Below are positions 38,430 to 46,586 of a stretch of 64,000 nt of DNA, piece after piece. The translations under genes were made by a program, and so were the position numbers. The notes beneath the pieces were generated by a model. The model was given only the letters and a program-made list of their open reading frames with translations. It was not told where the DNA came from and did not search any database. The stretch comes from Microbacterium esteraromaticum. Lineage in GTDB: Bacteria > Actinomycetota > Actinomycetes > Actinomycetales > Microbacteriaceae. Every line of letters begins with the position of its first letter. Position 1 is the stretch's first letter. The stretch is from contig NZ_JAFBBS010000001.1 of NCBI RefSeq assembly GCF_016907315.1, forward strand, positions 868,001 through 932,000, written 5' to 3'.

Positions 38430-38581
38430 TAGTCGACGGACTCCGAACGACTTCTGTCCCGTCGAAGATGGGCCGCGGAACTCGTCGCCGCCGGGTTCGT
38501 CGAAGCAATGACAGATCGATTCGTCCGCGGAAGCGATTCGCCGCCGCGCCTGCGTCAAGCCTGCGGAGCACGTCTGCGGTA
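38430..38581 (+). pseudogene. Possible C-terminal gene remnant
   Basis: An open frame without a proper start encodes RRWAAELVAAGFVEAMTDRF and a basic tail, ending at a stop at about 38581. It is coherent as a protein end, like the tail of a replication or transfer protein, but too short to name. Weakly supported. Confidence 0.25.
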
Positions 38582-38633
38582 GCCCCGAGCTGGGGCGTGT
38601 CGTCCGTTTCTGCCAAGTCCGACCAGGTCTGCC

Positions 38634-38866
38634 AAGGCGGCCTTGGCTGGAGAGAGCCCTACTCTCGCTTGGGATCGGAGGCCGCTGCCAAGGTTGCCAA
38701 GTAGTAGATCTGTTATATGAGAAGAAAAAGAGAAGAGTAAGAGAGATAGGCCCAACTTCACTCTGAAACCCCTATATAGGACACCCCGCACTTGGCCACC
38801 TTGGCTGGAGGGGTGTTTTCTGCCTCCTAACCAGGTAAAAGCCCCGTGGACTCGACTTGGCTGGAG
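38634..38866 (+). repeat. Iteron-like CTTGGCTGGAG repeats with an AT-rich block
   Basis: CTTGGCTGGAG occurs three times in the same direction, at 38642, 38800 and 38856. The first overlaps the dyad CCAAGG-CGG-CCTTGG (38634-38648). Between the first two lies a purine-rich, low-GC block (38701-38750, with AGAAGAAAAAGAGAAGAG), striking in such a GC-rich genome. Together they resemble a plasmid or integrative-element origin or its remnant, but no replication gene was found. Confidence 0.4.
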
Positions 38867-39411
38867 CTTGACATTTGTCAAGTTTCGGCGGATCCGCGTT
38901 TGGGGCGTTGACGTGCCGCAGGGTATCCGGTGAGAGAGTGTCGCGGGGGGCATCCCCGGTCTAGGAGTCAGCGGGCTGCCGAGCGTGCCGCGGCCGTTGC
39001 AGGGAGGTGGTACCTTCTGCCGGGGCCTGTGCTCATCCACTGACAACTCCACAGCGAAACACCTTGCAACGTGGTGAGCGTGGCCTGGCTGGGGGCGAAC
39101 CGACGCCGCCTCGCCGGGCTCTTCCGACGAGAGGACACTGCGGGTCGGCGAATTGTCGATTGTGGTCGCACGCCCTAGACGTGGCGGTCGCGCACGCTTG
39201 CCACCGATGCTCGAGCAGGATCTCGTGGGTCGCTCGGGGCGTCATGGGGAAGACCGGCGTGCAAGCGGAGCGCCCACCTCCGGAGGCCTCCGTCAATTCT
39301 CCAACGATCCGTTGGAGAATTGACGATGGGTGCGCTCGAGAGACTGCATGCAATCGCGCAACGGGTCGTTGCGCAGCGCGGGGCGCTCGAGACGCAGGCC
39401 GCCCTCTCTAG
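38867..39411. other. Gap of about 550 bp with no confident gene
   Basis: Open frames here have no motifs and odd composition. The only clear structure is the long perfect hairpin at 39291-39325. Confidence 0.5.
39291..39325 (-). terminator. Long perfect hairpin downstream of the DUF4365 gene
   Basis: CGTCAATTCTCCAACG (39291-39306) pairs perfectly with CGTTGGAGAATTGACG (39310-39325), 16 bp with a 3-base loop. It is about 90 bp past the stop of the minus-strand gene. No U-tract follows. Terminator or RNA-stabilising hairpin. Confidence 0.6.
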
Positions 39412-41262
39412 TCACGGTTGGTTCGCGACGGAACCAGGTTGCCCAGAGTCGACCGGTTTGACGCCGCGATGTCTCAAGGACCAGATGGGCCATCTCTCAA
39501 GTGCGCCTCGTTCGGCCGGCGAGAGTGCGTCGAGGCTCTCCTCGATCTCCTCGGGATCCCCGAGCAGAATCGCGCAGCAGGCAATTGTCTGAGCCGGGTT
39601 TGGAACCTGATCCCGCACGGCCCGGGTCCTCAGATCGCGGACTGCTCGTCTGTCCATTGCGCTGGCATCAGCCGAGCGTTGCTGGATTTGCCAGCGGTTG
39701 ATGAGGTGAGGGGGCTGTTCCCCTTCCTCGCGGATTAGCCAATCGTTCAGGTTTCGCGCCGTCTGCAGGAGATCAGAGCGACTTGGGCCCTTAGCAAGGT
39801 CGGCAGCCTTTATGAGGTCGAGAATCTTGTAGTTGGCGCGGTGGTGCCCAACGGCGGGGTCGCTCATCGTGGCATAGGCGTCGACGATTTCCGGGAGCCG
39901 AAGATTCAAGGTGATAGCCAAGTCTTCGCTAGTCATGGGCTCGTACGCCGTCCCGGCGATCTCTTCCGACTGTCCGTCTTCGCTCACACTGTAGAGCCGG
40001 AACTTCTCGCGGTGCTCAGGGAGGAACAGGTCAATGAACTGCCAGTGTTTCGGCGTGGAACCAGGCAAGACCATGAGAACGACCTTCTCCGTGCCAATCA
40101 TCACGTCGAGGCGACCTGCAGTTCCCGTCGTCGAGTAAACCTCGTCTCCCAGCACGAGGCCCTTGTGCATAACGCGCAGCAGGTCCAGCTGCCCGTTGTC
40201 GATCTCGTTAGGACGGACTCGATTCAAAGGCACACTGAGAACGCGGAGCAACTCAGCGAGTCGCTGATACTGCTCGTACACAGACCGCAGGCCAGCATCT
40301 TCAAACTCAGGAGTCGATTCCGGCGTTAGCGTAGCGTCGTCGATGCGAACCGCGTCGCCCCGGCCAGCTGCAAGGAAGAACTCGAGTGCCCGCAGCTGTT
40401 CCTCCAGATCATCGGTGGCCGCGAGGTCCAGGTTGGCAGATATCGACCGACCGCCATCCCTCAACACGAGCTCGAGCGACGCGCTGAGTCGGAACTCGAT
40501 GGAGTCATCGTTCAGCTGCCGTGCAATCACCCGCGAGTACTGGACGTCCGCGCAGGCCACGGTGAGCTCTGTCTCGTGCGCCACATAGTTCGCCGGGAGG
40601 ATCTTCAGATCGCAGTCCACGGGTAGGTTGAGCCCGCCTTCGGTGTGAAGCACCACCGCGAAGTCGACCGACTCCAGCGACAACTCAGCAGGCCGAGACA
40701 AGTCGATGCCATCTGCGGTGAAAATCGAGAACGCGGGATTGCGGTCGAATAGAGCCGGATCGAACCCGAGGCTCACATTCTGCTTCTTCATCTCGACCGC
40801 AAGATCGAGGATCCGTTGTAGTCGCGATACATCGCTATCTAGGTGCTTGAGCGAGATGCTCAACGTTTGCTGATCCGGTCGCATTCCGTCGATGAGACGG
40901 CGGATCTTGAAAGGACTCAACGCGGCATAGAAGACCCGCTCTTCTCGAGTGTCAGGGTGTATCGCCACGTAGAAGTAGATGCCACCCTGGTTGTCTCTGA
41001 GGAACGTCAGAGAGGAGCGGTCGACAGCGAATGATTTCTCGAACGCCTTGAAGACCTTCTTGTTCTGATGAGCGCGACCCTTGACCTGAACGGCGACGCG
41101 GCTGTGCAGCCCCTCGTTCTTCCGATCTCCGTCGACGTAGACGTCAATATGCCCATCGGTGATCGGGGTCTTATCGTTGACCGGAATGTCCGCACGCAAG
41201 CGCGGGCAGTACGCAATCAGGCTCTTCACGGCCCCGACCGCGAGATCTTCTACATCAATCAC
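39412..41262 (-). CDS. DUF4365-type nuclease-like protein, candidate defence gene
   Basis: A 616-residue protein without signal peptide or membrane helices. The N-terminal ~120 residues match DUF4365: GHIDVYVDGD, then RVAVQVKGRAH. This D...QXK pattern is that of PD-(D/E)XK nucleases, with the catalytic aspartate probably in HIDVYV and the lysine in QVKG. The long remainder (residues ~150-616) is not recognised and may be the sensing part. Large proteins with this N-terminus often occur in defence islands. Stand-alone transcription unit. The nuclease role is inferred. Confidence 0.7.
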   Translation of the reverse strand: MIDVEDLAVGAVKSLIAYCPRLRADIPVNDKTPITDGHIDVYVDGDRKNEGLHSRVAVQVKGRAHQNKKVFKAFEKSFAVDRSSLTFLRDNQGGIYFYVAIHPDTREERVFYAALSPFKIRRLIDGMRPDQQTLSISLKHLDSDVSRLQRILDLAVEMKKQNVSLGFDPALFDRNPAFSIFTADGIDLSRPAELSLESVDFAVVLHTEGGLNLPVDCDLKILPANYVAHETELTVACADVQYSRVIARQLNDDSIEFRLSASLELVLRDGGRSISANLDLAATDDLEEQLRALEFFLAAGRGDAVRIDDATLTPESTPEFEDAGLRSVYEQYQRLAELLRVLSVPLNRVRPNEIDNGQLDLLRVMHKGLVLGDEVYSTTGTAGRLDVMIGTEKVVLMVLPGSTPKHWQFIDLFLPEHREKFRLYSVSEDGQSEEIAGTAYEPMTSEDLAITLNLRLPEIVDAYATMSDPAVGHHRANYKILDLIKAADLAKGPSRSDLLQTARNLNDWLIREEGEQPPHLINRWQIQQRSADASAMDRRAVRDLRTRAVRDQVPNPAQTIACCAILLGDPEEIEESLDALSPAERGALERWPIWSLRHRGVKPVDSGQPGSVANQP

Positions 41263-41624
41263 TCGCTAAGTCTGGCGGATGCATCGCCACTATCCCAGCG
41301 AAACAATCACGCCGTGTAGCCCGGCGTGAAACCTTCGTGGCAGCGGCCGCTGTCTTAGTTCCGGAATGGCTCCCGGTGCGCCGAGAGTTGCCGCGAGCGA
41401 CTGCGGCTGCGCGACTAGCATCGCGCCAGGTCAACAAGCGTCTCACATCAGCGTGGGGTCGAGATGCGGATGCAGTGCTCATCGTCACGCTCTTCTGCCG
41501 GCAGAATCGTGCATAGGAGAACCGCACGAGAGCCTCTGAGTTCTCGCCGCCTCGCCTTCATGGTGTGCGACTACCGAGGGATTCACGGTAGTTGCAGCCC
41601 ACCTCCGTTTGCACCTCAGGAATC
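41263..41624. other. Gap with no confident gene
   Basis: About 360 bp between the DUF4365 start and the hairpin at 41625. Short frames here have no support. It must hold the promoter of the minus-strand DUF4365 gene; no clear -35/-10 pair was identified. Confidence 0.4.
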
Positions 41625-41663
41625 GACCTTCAACTCTCCGAAGATTCCGGAGAGTTGAAGGTC
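41625..41663 (-). terminator. Long perfect hairpin at the end of the metallophosphoesterase operon
   Basis: GACCTTCAACTCTCCG (41625-41640) pairs perfectly with CGGAGAGTTGAAGGTC (41648-41663), 16 bp. It lies 6 bp after the stop of the 41670-42068 gene. Same design as the hairpin at 39291: long, perfect, no U-tract. Confidence 0.65.
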
Positions 41664-41669
41664 AGCCGG

Positions 41670-42068
41670 TCAGCTGCGCCATACAGCGGCGTCTTGCTTC
41701 GCTTCAAGTAGCACATCGGCCAGCTGCCCCTCGCGGAGCCGCTGCATGTTGGCTGGCTGTTCGACGCCGTCATCTCCGGTGAGGGGCGCGTTCAACCACT
41801 GAGCCCATGCCCAGGAGCTGTGGGTTCCGGAGTTCAGCACGCGTAGCACCTCCGCCAGTCCTTTCGCCGGCTGGCCGTCCTGGATCTGAAACGCGGGGTA
41901 GAGCTCCACCCCATCGGACGTGGTCAACTTGAGCAGGACGAGCGACTCTGCAGCTTCGATCACCGCCGCTTCCGTCCACCCCAGGATCCGCGCGAGAGAC
42001 GCCGCTGTGTAGCAAGGACCGACGATATCGACCCAAGGGCTCGTCTGGCCTCTCGTCTTCGAGTTCAC
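41670..42068 (-). CDS. Hypothetical protein with a helix-turn-helix-like N-terminus
   Basis: A 132-residue protein. CYTAASLARILGWTEAAVIEAAES looks like a helix-turn-helix. The rest (AFQIQDGQPAKGLAEVLRVL; WAQWLNAPL; ADVLLEAKQDAAVW) resembles the toxin-binding end of Xre/MbcA/ParS-type antitoxins. It starts with GTG overlapping the phosphoesterase stop (GTGA), so the two are coupled. If it is an antitoxin, the upstream enzyme would be its partner; this is speculative. Confidence 0.6.
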   Translation of the reverse strand: MNSKTRGQTSPWVDIVGPCYTAASLARILGWTEAAVIEAAESLVLLKLTTSDGVELYPAFQIQDGQPAKGLAEVLRVLNSGTHSSWAWAQWLNAPLTGDDGVEQPANMQRLREGQLADVLLEAKQDAAVWRS

Positions 42069-42877
42069 CGTCGTCGCGCCGCGTTCCGGATCTCGTTGAG
42101 GCTTGGGGTCTCCAGGGTCAGTGTGGTCATGTCCAGGATGGCAAGGTTGTCTTCTTGAATATCGCGACCGAGGCTCACAACTCGTCGCCCGTCCTCAGCC
42201 ACGCCGCCGCCGGGCGTGTGCATATGCCCGTGCAGCAACAGCTCCGGGCGAGCGGCGTCCCACACCTCGCTGACCCGCGCTCGTGACTTCGCCGATTCCG
42301 CGAGGGCCTCCGCGGGAAACCGATTCGGATTGGTGCCCAGCACCTCCTGCACGGCTCGAACGGGAGTATCGGCCGGAGATTCGTGCGTCAGCATCAGATC
42401 CGCGGTGCCTCCTGTGATTGCCGCTGCGACCTGCTCATCACTTATCGCTTCCTCCGGCCACCAGTCGAGCCCCTCTGTTCGCCATATTCTGTCCACGGAG
42501 GCGGCGCCGCCGAGCGAGAGGACGGTTCTGCCGCCGATGATGAGACGGGCTGGCCGCGGGAGAATCCAGGTGACGTCAGAGACGCGAATGGCGGCGCCGG
42601 GGTGCGCCGCGAGCAGCGGACTGATTAGATCAAACGGTTCGTGGTTCCCGACTGTGACAAACACTCGGTCGATGCCTGCCTCAGCGAAGAGCGGGTCCGT
42701 CTCGAGCGGGTCCATCCACCAGTCGCCAAGCTGCAGGATGGTCCTCACGTCGTATGCGAGGTTCGGCAGCGCTCGGCTGAGCATGCGTAGCCAGCCGATG
42801 TTGCCATGCCAGTCGCCGCAGACTGCGACTCGTTTGTCCGAGAGTGCGATAGCACTCAAGTGCTCGATAGCCTTCAA
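42065..42877 (-). CDS. Metallophosphoesterase
   Basis: A calcineurin-like phosphoesterase of about 270 residues. The metal-ligand motifs are in order: VCGDWHGN (DXH), LQLGDWW (GDXX), VTVGNHEPF (GNH), LTHESPAD (H) and LLHGHMHTPGG (GHXH). Substrate unknown. The start is uncertain: TTG at 42877 is chosen because AAGGTAG precedes it and it lies just after the upstream gene; the frame is open to 43153 but overlaps that gene. Middle gene of a three-gene minus-strand operon. Confidence 0.8.
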   Translation of the reverse strand: MKAIEHLSAIALSDKRVAVCGDWHGNIGWLRMLSRALPNLAYDVRTILQLGDWWMDPLETDPLFAEAGIDRVFVTVGNHEPFDLISPLLAAHPGAAIRVSDVTWILPRPARLIIGGRTVLSLGGAASVDRIWRTEGLDWWPEEAISDEQVAAAITGGTADLMLTHESPADTPVRAVQEVLGTNPNRFPAEALAESAKSRARVSEVWDAARPELLLHGHMHTPGGGVAEDGRRVVSLGRDIQEDNLAILDMTTLTLETPSLNEIRNAARRR

Positions 42878-42908
42878 CTGGTAGCTACCTTGAATACAGC
42901 GCCAGCAC

Positions 42909-43310
42909 TCATTGGGTCCTCGCAGCCTGCCGCTTGCGCGAGCATTCACGGAATGTCCTCCCGACACGCAAACTACGTGCCACTCCGGGATCCCACGAGA
43001 CCCATCCGCGCCGTTTCCACTGCACGGCGACATGTAGGCGGAACGAACGGAGAACGGCAGCGCGTGAGGCGTTCGAGAGGCCGGGTGGCCATTCGGGGTG
43101 CAAAGGTTCGTCCTTGAAGACCTCGCCGAAGAGCTCCGTGAACGTGGGGCCACGCCCGGTACGTCGCCGAACGCGTGCGATGAAGATCCCGGCGGTTAGA
43201 CCGTGGCGGTCAGCAACCGTGTCAGCAGTGAGCGCTGCGAACGCTGCGCGCCAGGTGTCAGGAGCCTCGACCTCTGTGGCGGTCCACCAAATCGGTCGGG
43301 AATCAGTCAC
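42909..43310 (-). CDS. Hypothetical protein, first gene of the phosphoesterase operon
   Basis: A 133-residue protein with LTAGIFIARVRRRTGRGPTFTELFGEVF and a basic C-terminus (VSWDPGVARSLRVGRTFREC). It looks like a small winged-helix DNA-binding protein, but no family is recognised. It is divergent from the Xre regulator at 43454 and upstream of the phosphoesterase. Confidence 0.6.
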   Translation of the reverse strand: MTDSRPIWWTATEVEAPDTWRAAFAALTADTVADRHGLTAGIFIARVRRRTGRGPTFTELFGEVFKDEPLHPEWPPGLSNASRAAVLRSFRLHVAVQWKRRGWVSWDPGVARSLRVGRTFRECSRKRQAARTQ

Positions 43311-43453
43311 TACTTCTCAACAATCAGGGTCGACCTGAACGGGACCTACGCATCGAGGCGACCCGGAGCCGATGCGCAGCGGCACACGTGCAGGTCGAGA
43401 CGCACGGTGGCGCCTGTCGATGGAGTGAATGTTTCGTATGGCTGTCCACGATT

Positions 43454-43789
43454 ATGCCATATGAGAAAGGCCATGCGAGGAAGGCATCTCGTCAGGCTGG
43501 AAGGGTGGGAAAGAAGCCGGCGAGTTACAGCGCAGAGTGGGAGGCCTTCGCCGGCGAGCTGGGCGTGAACCTCCATCGCGCTCGAATCGCTACCGGACTC
43601 TCGCAGGAAGCGGTCGCGTATCGAGCCGGACTCACCCGCTACACCTACCAAGCGTATGAACAGGGCAAGTCTCAGGCGCACACACCAGCGAATCCAACGC
43701 TTCTGGTGATGGTCGCATTGTCCCAAGTTCTCGAGGTGCCGCTCAGCCAACTGATTCCCGCCGACCCTCCCGACGTCACCACCCGGTAG
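43454..43789 (+). CDS. Xre-family helix-turn-helix regulator
   Basis: A 111-residue protein with a basic N-terminal tail and a Cro/C1-type helix-turn-helix (VNLHRARIATGLSQEAVAYR, then RYTYQAYEQGKSQ) at about residues 38-95. It is divergent from the phosphoesterase operon, so it may regulate it. The ATG at 43454 is preferred; the frame opens 66 nt upstream without support. Confidence 0.8.
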   Translation: MPYEKGHARKASRQAGRVGKKPASYSAEWEAFAGELGVNLHRARIATGLSQEAVAYRAGLTRYTYQAYEQGKSQAHTPANPTLLVMVALSQVLEVPLSQLIPADPPDVTTR

Positions 43790-43878
43790 GAGGAGGATCC
43801 GCTACGGGGGCACGTCGCACAGTGGCTCACGACGCTTCGGTTCGACAACGAACGACACCGTCTTGGTAAGCTGTACTC

Positions 43879-44200
43879 GCCCCTATAGCTCAGTTGGTTA
43901 GAGCAACGGACTTCAACAAAACAGGAGCGCTGGCGCAGAAATACGTCAGATGACCGCCGCTATATGCTGGAACCCCCTTAGAGCCTGAGGTACTCGCCCG
44001 TGAGGGCAGTGAAAATCCGATGGATTGGGCGATCAGCAGGTAACCGCGAGGGAACCTCAGAGACTACACGCGGCGCACCTGACCGGCTCGGCCGAAGGTG
44101 AAGATATAGTCCAGACTGCAAGCCGGAGACGGTGGCTGGGGAAACTCAGTGCAGCAAGTTAATCCGTGGGTCCAGGGTTCGAGCCCCTGTGGGGGCACCA
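43879..44200 (+). tRNA. tRNA-Lys(UUU) interrupted by a group I intron, carried on the element
   Basis: Exon 1 is 43879-43913, exon 2 is 44159-44197, and CCA is encoded at 44198-44200. The acceptor stem is GCCCCTA with TGGGGGC, the D-stem GCTC/GAGC, the anticodon stem ACGGA/TCCGT and the T-stem CAGGG/CCCTG. Joining CTT to TTAA gives the only 7-nt anticodon loop, CTTTTAA, hence anticodon UUU. The intron follows the wobble base (34), the same place as in cyanobacterial tRNA-Leu(UAA). The gene abuts tnpC. It differs from the broken host tRNA-Lys(UUU) at several positions, so it is not a duplicate. Confidence 0.88.
43914..44158 (+). ncRNA. Group I intron (245 nt) in tRNA-Lys
   Basis: Self-splicing-type intron. 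The conserved core is clear: CAGAGACTACACG (44058-44070, R/P7 element) and AAGATATAGTCC (44101-44112, S/P7' element), plus the upstream TATATGCTGGAAC and ATCAGCAGGTAACC blocks. The 5' exon ends in U (43913) and the intron ends in G (44158), as group I chemistry requires. Its size is similar to bacterial tRNA introns (about 200-250 nt). No endonuclease is encoded, so the intron itself is not a homing element. Confidence 0.9.
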
Positions 44201-44620
44201 CTATGGCTTCAGCCATCGGTCAGTCTGTAGCTCGAAGAGTTGAGCCGTCAGCGCCTCGATGCGGTTCTCTAGAGCCTTCATGTCGGCCCGGTGCTTCGCG
44301 CGTTCCCGCTTGTACTCCTCGATCTTGGAAAGCGCGACCGCGAGCCTAGCGCTAAGCGAAGCCTCGTTCGGCGACGATGTGCCGCGTCGAAGGCCGTTCC
44401 GAGAGAGCTCAGCATCAGCCTCAATCAGACTCTTAAGCTCGGGATGCGCGTAGATGAAGCCACGCGATACCGAGGACCGTCGTGCCACAGCGTTGATGTT
44501 GATCTTCTCCCCCTCTCGGCGAAGGGCCCCCAGCGCCGAGATGACGGCCGCGCGCGCGGCCGAAGATTTCTTCTTGTTAGCGTCGCGCAGGTTCGCAGTT
44601 CGCCGATCCTCAGGCGCCAC
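44201..44620 (-). CDS. tnpC: TnpC-like accessory protein of the Tn554-type recombinase trio
   Basis: A 139-residue protein with an N-terminal helix-turn-helix-like part (ININAVARRSSVSRGFIY) and a C-terminal coiled coil (KIEEYKRERAKHRADMKALENRIEAL). Size, layout and position match TnpC of Tn554 (DUF6262-like), which influences transposition. GTG start, overlapping the tnpB stop by 11 nt. Its stop codon is immediately next to the CCA of the tRNA-Lys gene, which is convergent. Confidence 0.85.
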   Translation of the reverse strand: MAPEDRRTANLRDANKKKSSAARAAVISALGALRREGEKININAVARRSSVSRGFIYAHPELKSLIEADAELSRNGLRRGTSSPNEASLSARLAVALSKIEEYKRERAKHRADMKALENRIEALTAQLFELQTDRWLKP

Positions 44621-46586
44621 CGAGAGCCTCCTCCTGCTGACGAATGGTTCTGATGATCTTCTTCAGGTTGTCATTTGGCCGCGTGTTGATCTCAACGATA
44701 CGCAAGTGCCCCGCAGCCTCGGCCTTGCTGATTACGCGATCAAATTCATCGGATTGAGCGAGGTGGACTGGCAAGAAGGCAGGGGTGGTGACGAAGTTCG
44801 GGCAGCCGTCCAAGCACGCATTGGCGTGCGGGCACTTTTGTTGGATCGGAAGGGCACAGCCCCCGTTGGGGAGGGGCTGAACGGCTCGGCCAATTTGGTG
44901 GAGCATCCATTCAGCGTCAGCCGCTGGCCCGTCTGGAAGCTCGAGCAACTCGCCTTCGACGTTGATGAAGGTTGCCTTCTCCCACTCCGCCCGCATGCGG
45001 ACATCTGTGACGGTGGCGTAGATCTCCGTCGAGCTGAGCGATGCGTGCCCCAGCAGATCCCGCACGACTTCGAGAGGCACGCCCCGCTCTCTCATTTCCG
45101 TAGCGAACGTGTGCCTGAAGCGATGCGGGGTAAGTTTCAGTGGCACGCCCTGGGCATCACACAGCCCGAGCGCGGCGACCCACTCATCCAGGACAAGATT
45201 CATCTTCTCGGGTGTCAGTTGCCTGGAGATCGGCGCACGAGGATTCGGAAACAGCTGAACTGGGGCTGGCTCGCCCATCTGTTTCGACAGCGTCGCCGCG
45301 CGCGCTTGCTGCTCGCGAACAGCCCCAGCGACCGCGGCATCGATAGGCAGCGTGATCTGCCTGTTCGCTTTCGTGTCTACGAAGGTAAGTGCCCACCGAT
45401 CCGTCGAGCCGCCTCGGTTCAAGTCGATGAGGCAGTCGTAAGGCAGCGAGCACGTATGCCCGGAACGAAGCCCCACCTGCATCATGATCTGCATCGCTAC
45501 CCGGTGCGACGGGTCTGCAATGAGCGCGAGACTCGCTGGCATGCGCAAGGTCTCAATCACTCTTGGCTCTATGAAGCGAGGCCGCGGCGGGTCGGCTTTC
45601 GGTAACTCGCCCGGCAAGTAGACGGCGTTGCTTGGGATGCGATCCGTGACGTTGACGCGCGCAAAGGTGAGCATCATCGCGACGGAACTTACAAGCTTTG
45701 CGCGGTAGCTACCGGAAAGCCGAGCACCTGTCTTGCCCTTTCGGCGATTGACCTCCGCCGCCCATGCTAGGAGTAGGTTTCGGGTCAGCCCCTCCGGACC
45801 GCGAACACCCTTTGCCGTCGCCCAAAGTGCGAAACTTGTGACGGCGCGTTCCTGATCGCCCACGCTCTGCACGTCGCTCGCCTCGGTGTTGAGGCGATAG
45901 GAGACCCATCGGTCAACGATGTCTTTGAGCCACGGTTGCTCGATTTCCTGTGACGCAGACCAGCGCATGGTCCCGCCGCGTCGTCTACCCAAGCGTCGAC
46001 GACCAGATTTCACGCCCGCGGCTTCGTCCAGCCAGATCGGAAACTCTCTCATGTAACCAGCGAAAGCAGACCTATAGCTGTTGGATCCTGAAAGGACAGA
46101 AGCCGAGACGTCAGGCGCAACAACCTCACGGATCGAGTGAATTTTAAGATCTGCGAGCTTCCGCACGAAGGCATTGAAACAGCCGACCACGAAAGGGGCC
46201 CCGTAGTCCCCCGATGCTTTCCGAGCGATCACGAAGCAAAGTTCCGCTCGAAGCACCTCAGATACCGCGGGTGCCAGGTCGATGATTCCGCGCCCCGTCC
46301 AACCTCCCGCCTTCTTCCGCGACGTGACATCTCGGTGCCGTTTCGCGACAGACAGGAAGGCATCGAGCGTTTCGCAGCTGCTGGCCCTGTAGTCGGCGAC
46401 GTGCGGTCGACAGAAGCTCTCTACGCCGTTTCGCGGCCGCGGGCATCCCGGCACGAGGCAGCCAGCTTTGGAATATCGTCCGCTGGGGTCCGGGGGAAAT
46501 CGAAGTTGTCGATACTCTACTGGGGTCTGCCCGACCACCCAGTCGAGGTAGACGCTATCTGCCTGAGTTCCACTGGGCAACAGCTT
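44610..46586 (-). CDS. tnpB: TnpB-like tyrosine recombinase of the trio
   Basis: A large phage-integrase-family protein, 658 residues, as in Tn554 TnpB. Catalytic residues lie in GLRSGHTCSLP (Arg), TPHRFRHTFATEM (His and Arg), LLGHASLSSTEIY (His and the Tyr nucleophile). The N-terminus has a cysteine cluster (CLVPGCPRPRNGVESFC) and the C-terminus another (CPHANACLDGCPNF), probably zinc-binding. It overlaps tnpA by 32 nt. The ATG at 46586 fits the Tn554-type start; the open frame extends further into tnpA. Confidence 0.9.
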   Translation of the reverse strand, partial: KLLPSGTQADSVYLDWVVGQTPVEYRQLRFPPDPSGRYSKAGCLVPGCPRPRNGVESFCRPHVADYRASSCETLDAFLSVAKRHRDVTSRKKAGGWTGRGIIDLAPAVSEVLRAELCFVIARKASGDYGAPFVVGCFNAFVRKLADLKIHSIREVVAPDVSASVLSGSNSYRSAFAGYMREFPIWLDEAAGVKSGRRRLGRRRGGTMRWSASQEIEQPWLKDIVDRWVSYRLNTEASDVQSVGDQERAVTSFALWATAKGVRGPEGLTRNLLLAWAAEVNRRKGKTGARLSGSYRAKLVSSVAMMLTFARVNVTDRIPSNAVYLPGELPKADPPRPRFIEPRVIETLRMPASLALIADPSHRVAMQIMMQVGLRSGHTCSLPYDCLIDLNRGGSTDRWALTFVDTKANRQITLPIDAAVAGAVREQQARAATLSKQMGEPAPVQLFPNPRAPISRQLTPEKMNLVLDEWVAALGLCDAQGVPLKLTPHRFRHTFATEMRERGVPLEVVRDLLGHASLSSTEIYATVTDVRMRAEWEKATFINVEGELLELPDGPAADAEWMLHQIGRAVQPLPNGGCALPIQQKCPHANACLDGCPNFVTTPAFLPVHLAQSDEFDRVISKAEAAGHLRIVEINTRPNDNLKKIIRTIRQQEEALGGA

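Noticed and set aside
38555..39411. Several 100-170-residue frames in the gene-poor part of the element
   Set aside because: They overlap each other on both strands, contain the repeats and hairpin, and have no recognisable domain.
43879..43955. A contiguous tRNA with anticodon read from the uninterrupted sequence (CTTCAAC)
   Set aside because: The anticodon stem cannot close without removing 245 nt, and the group I core motifs explain the insertion.
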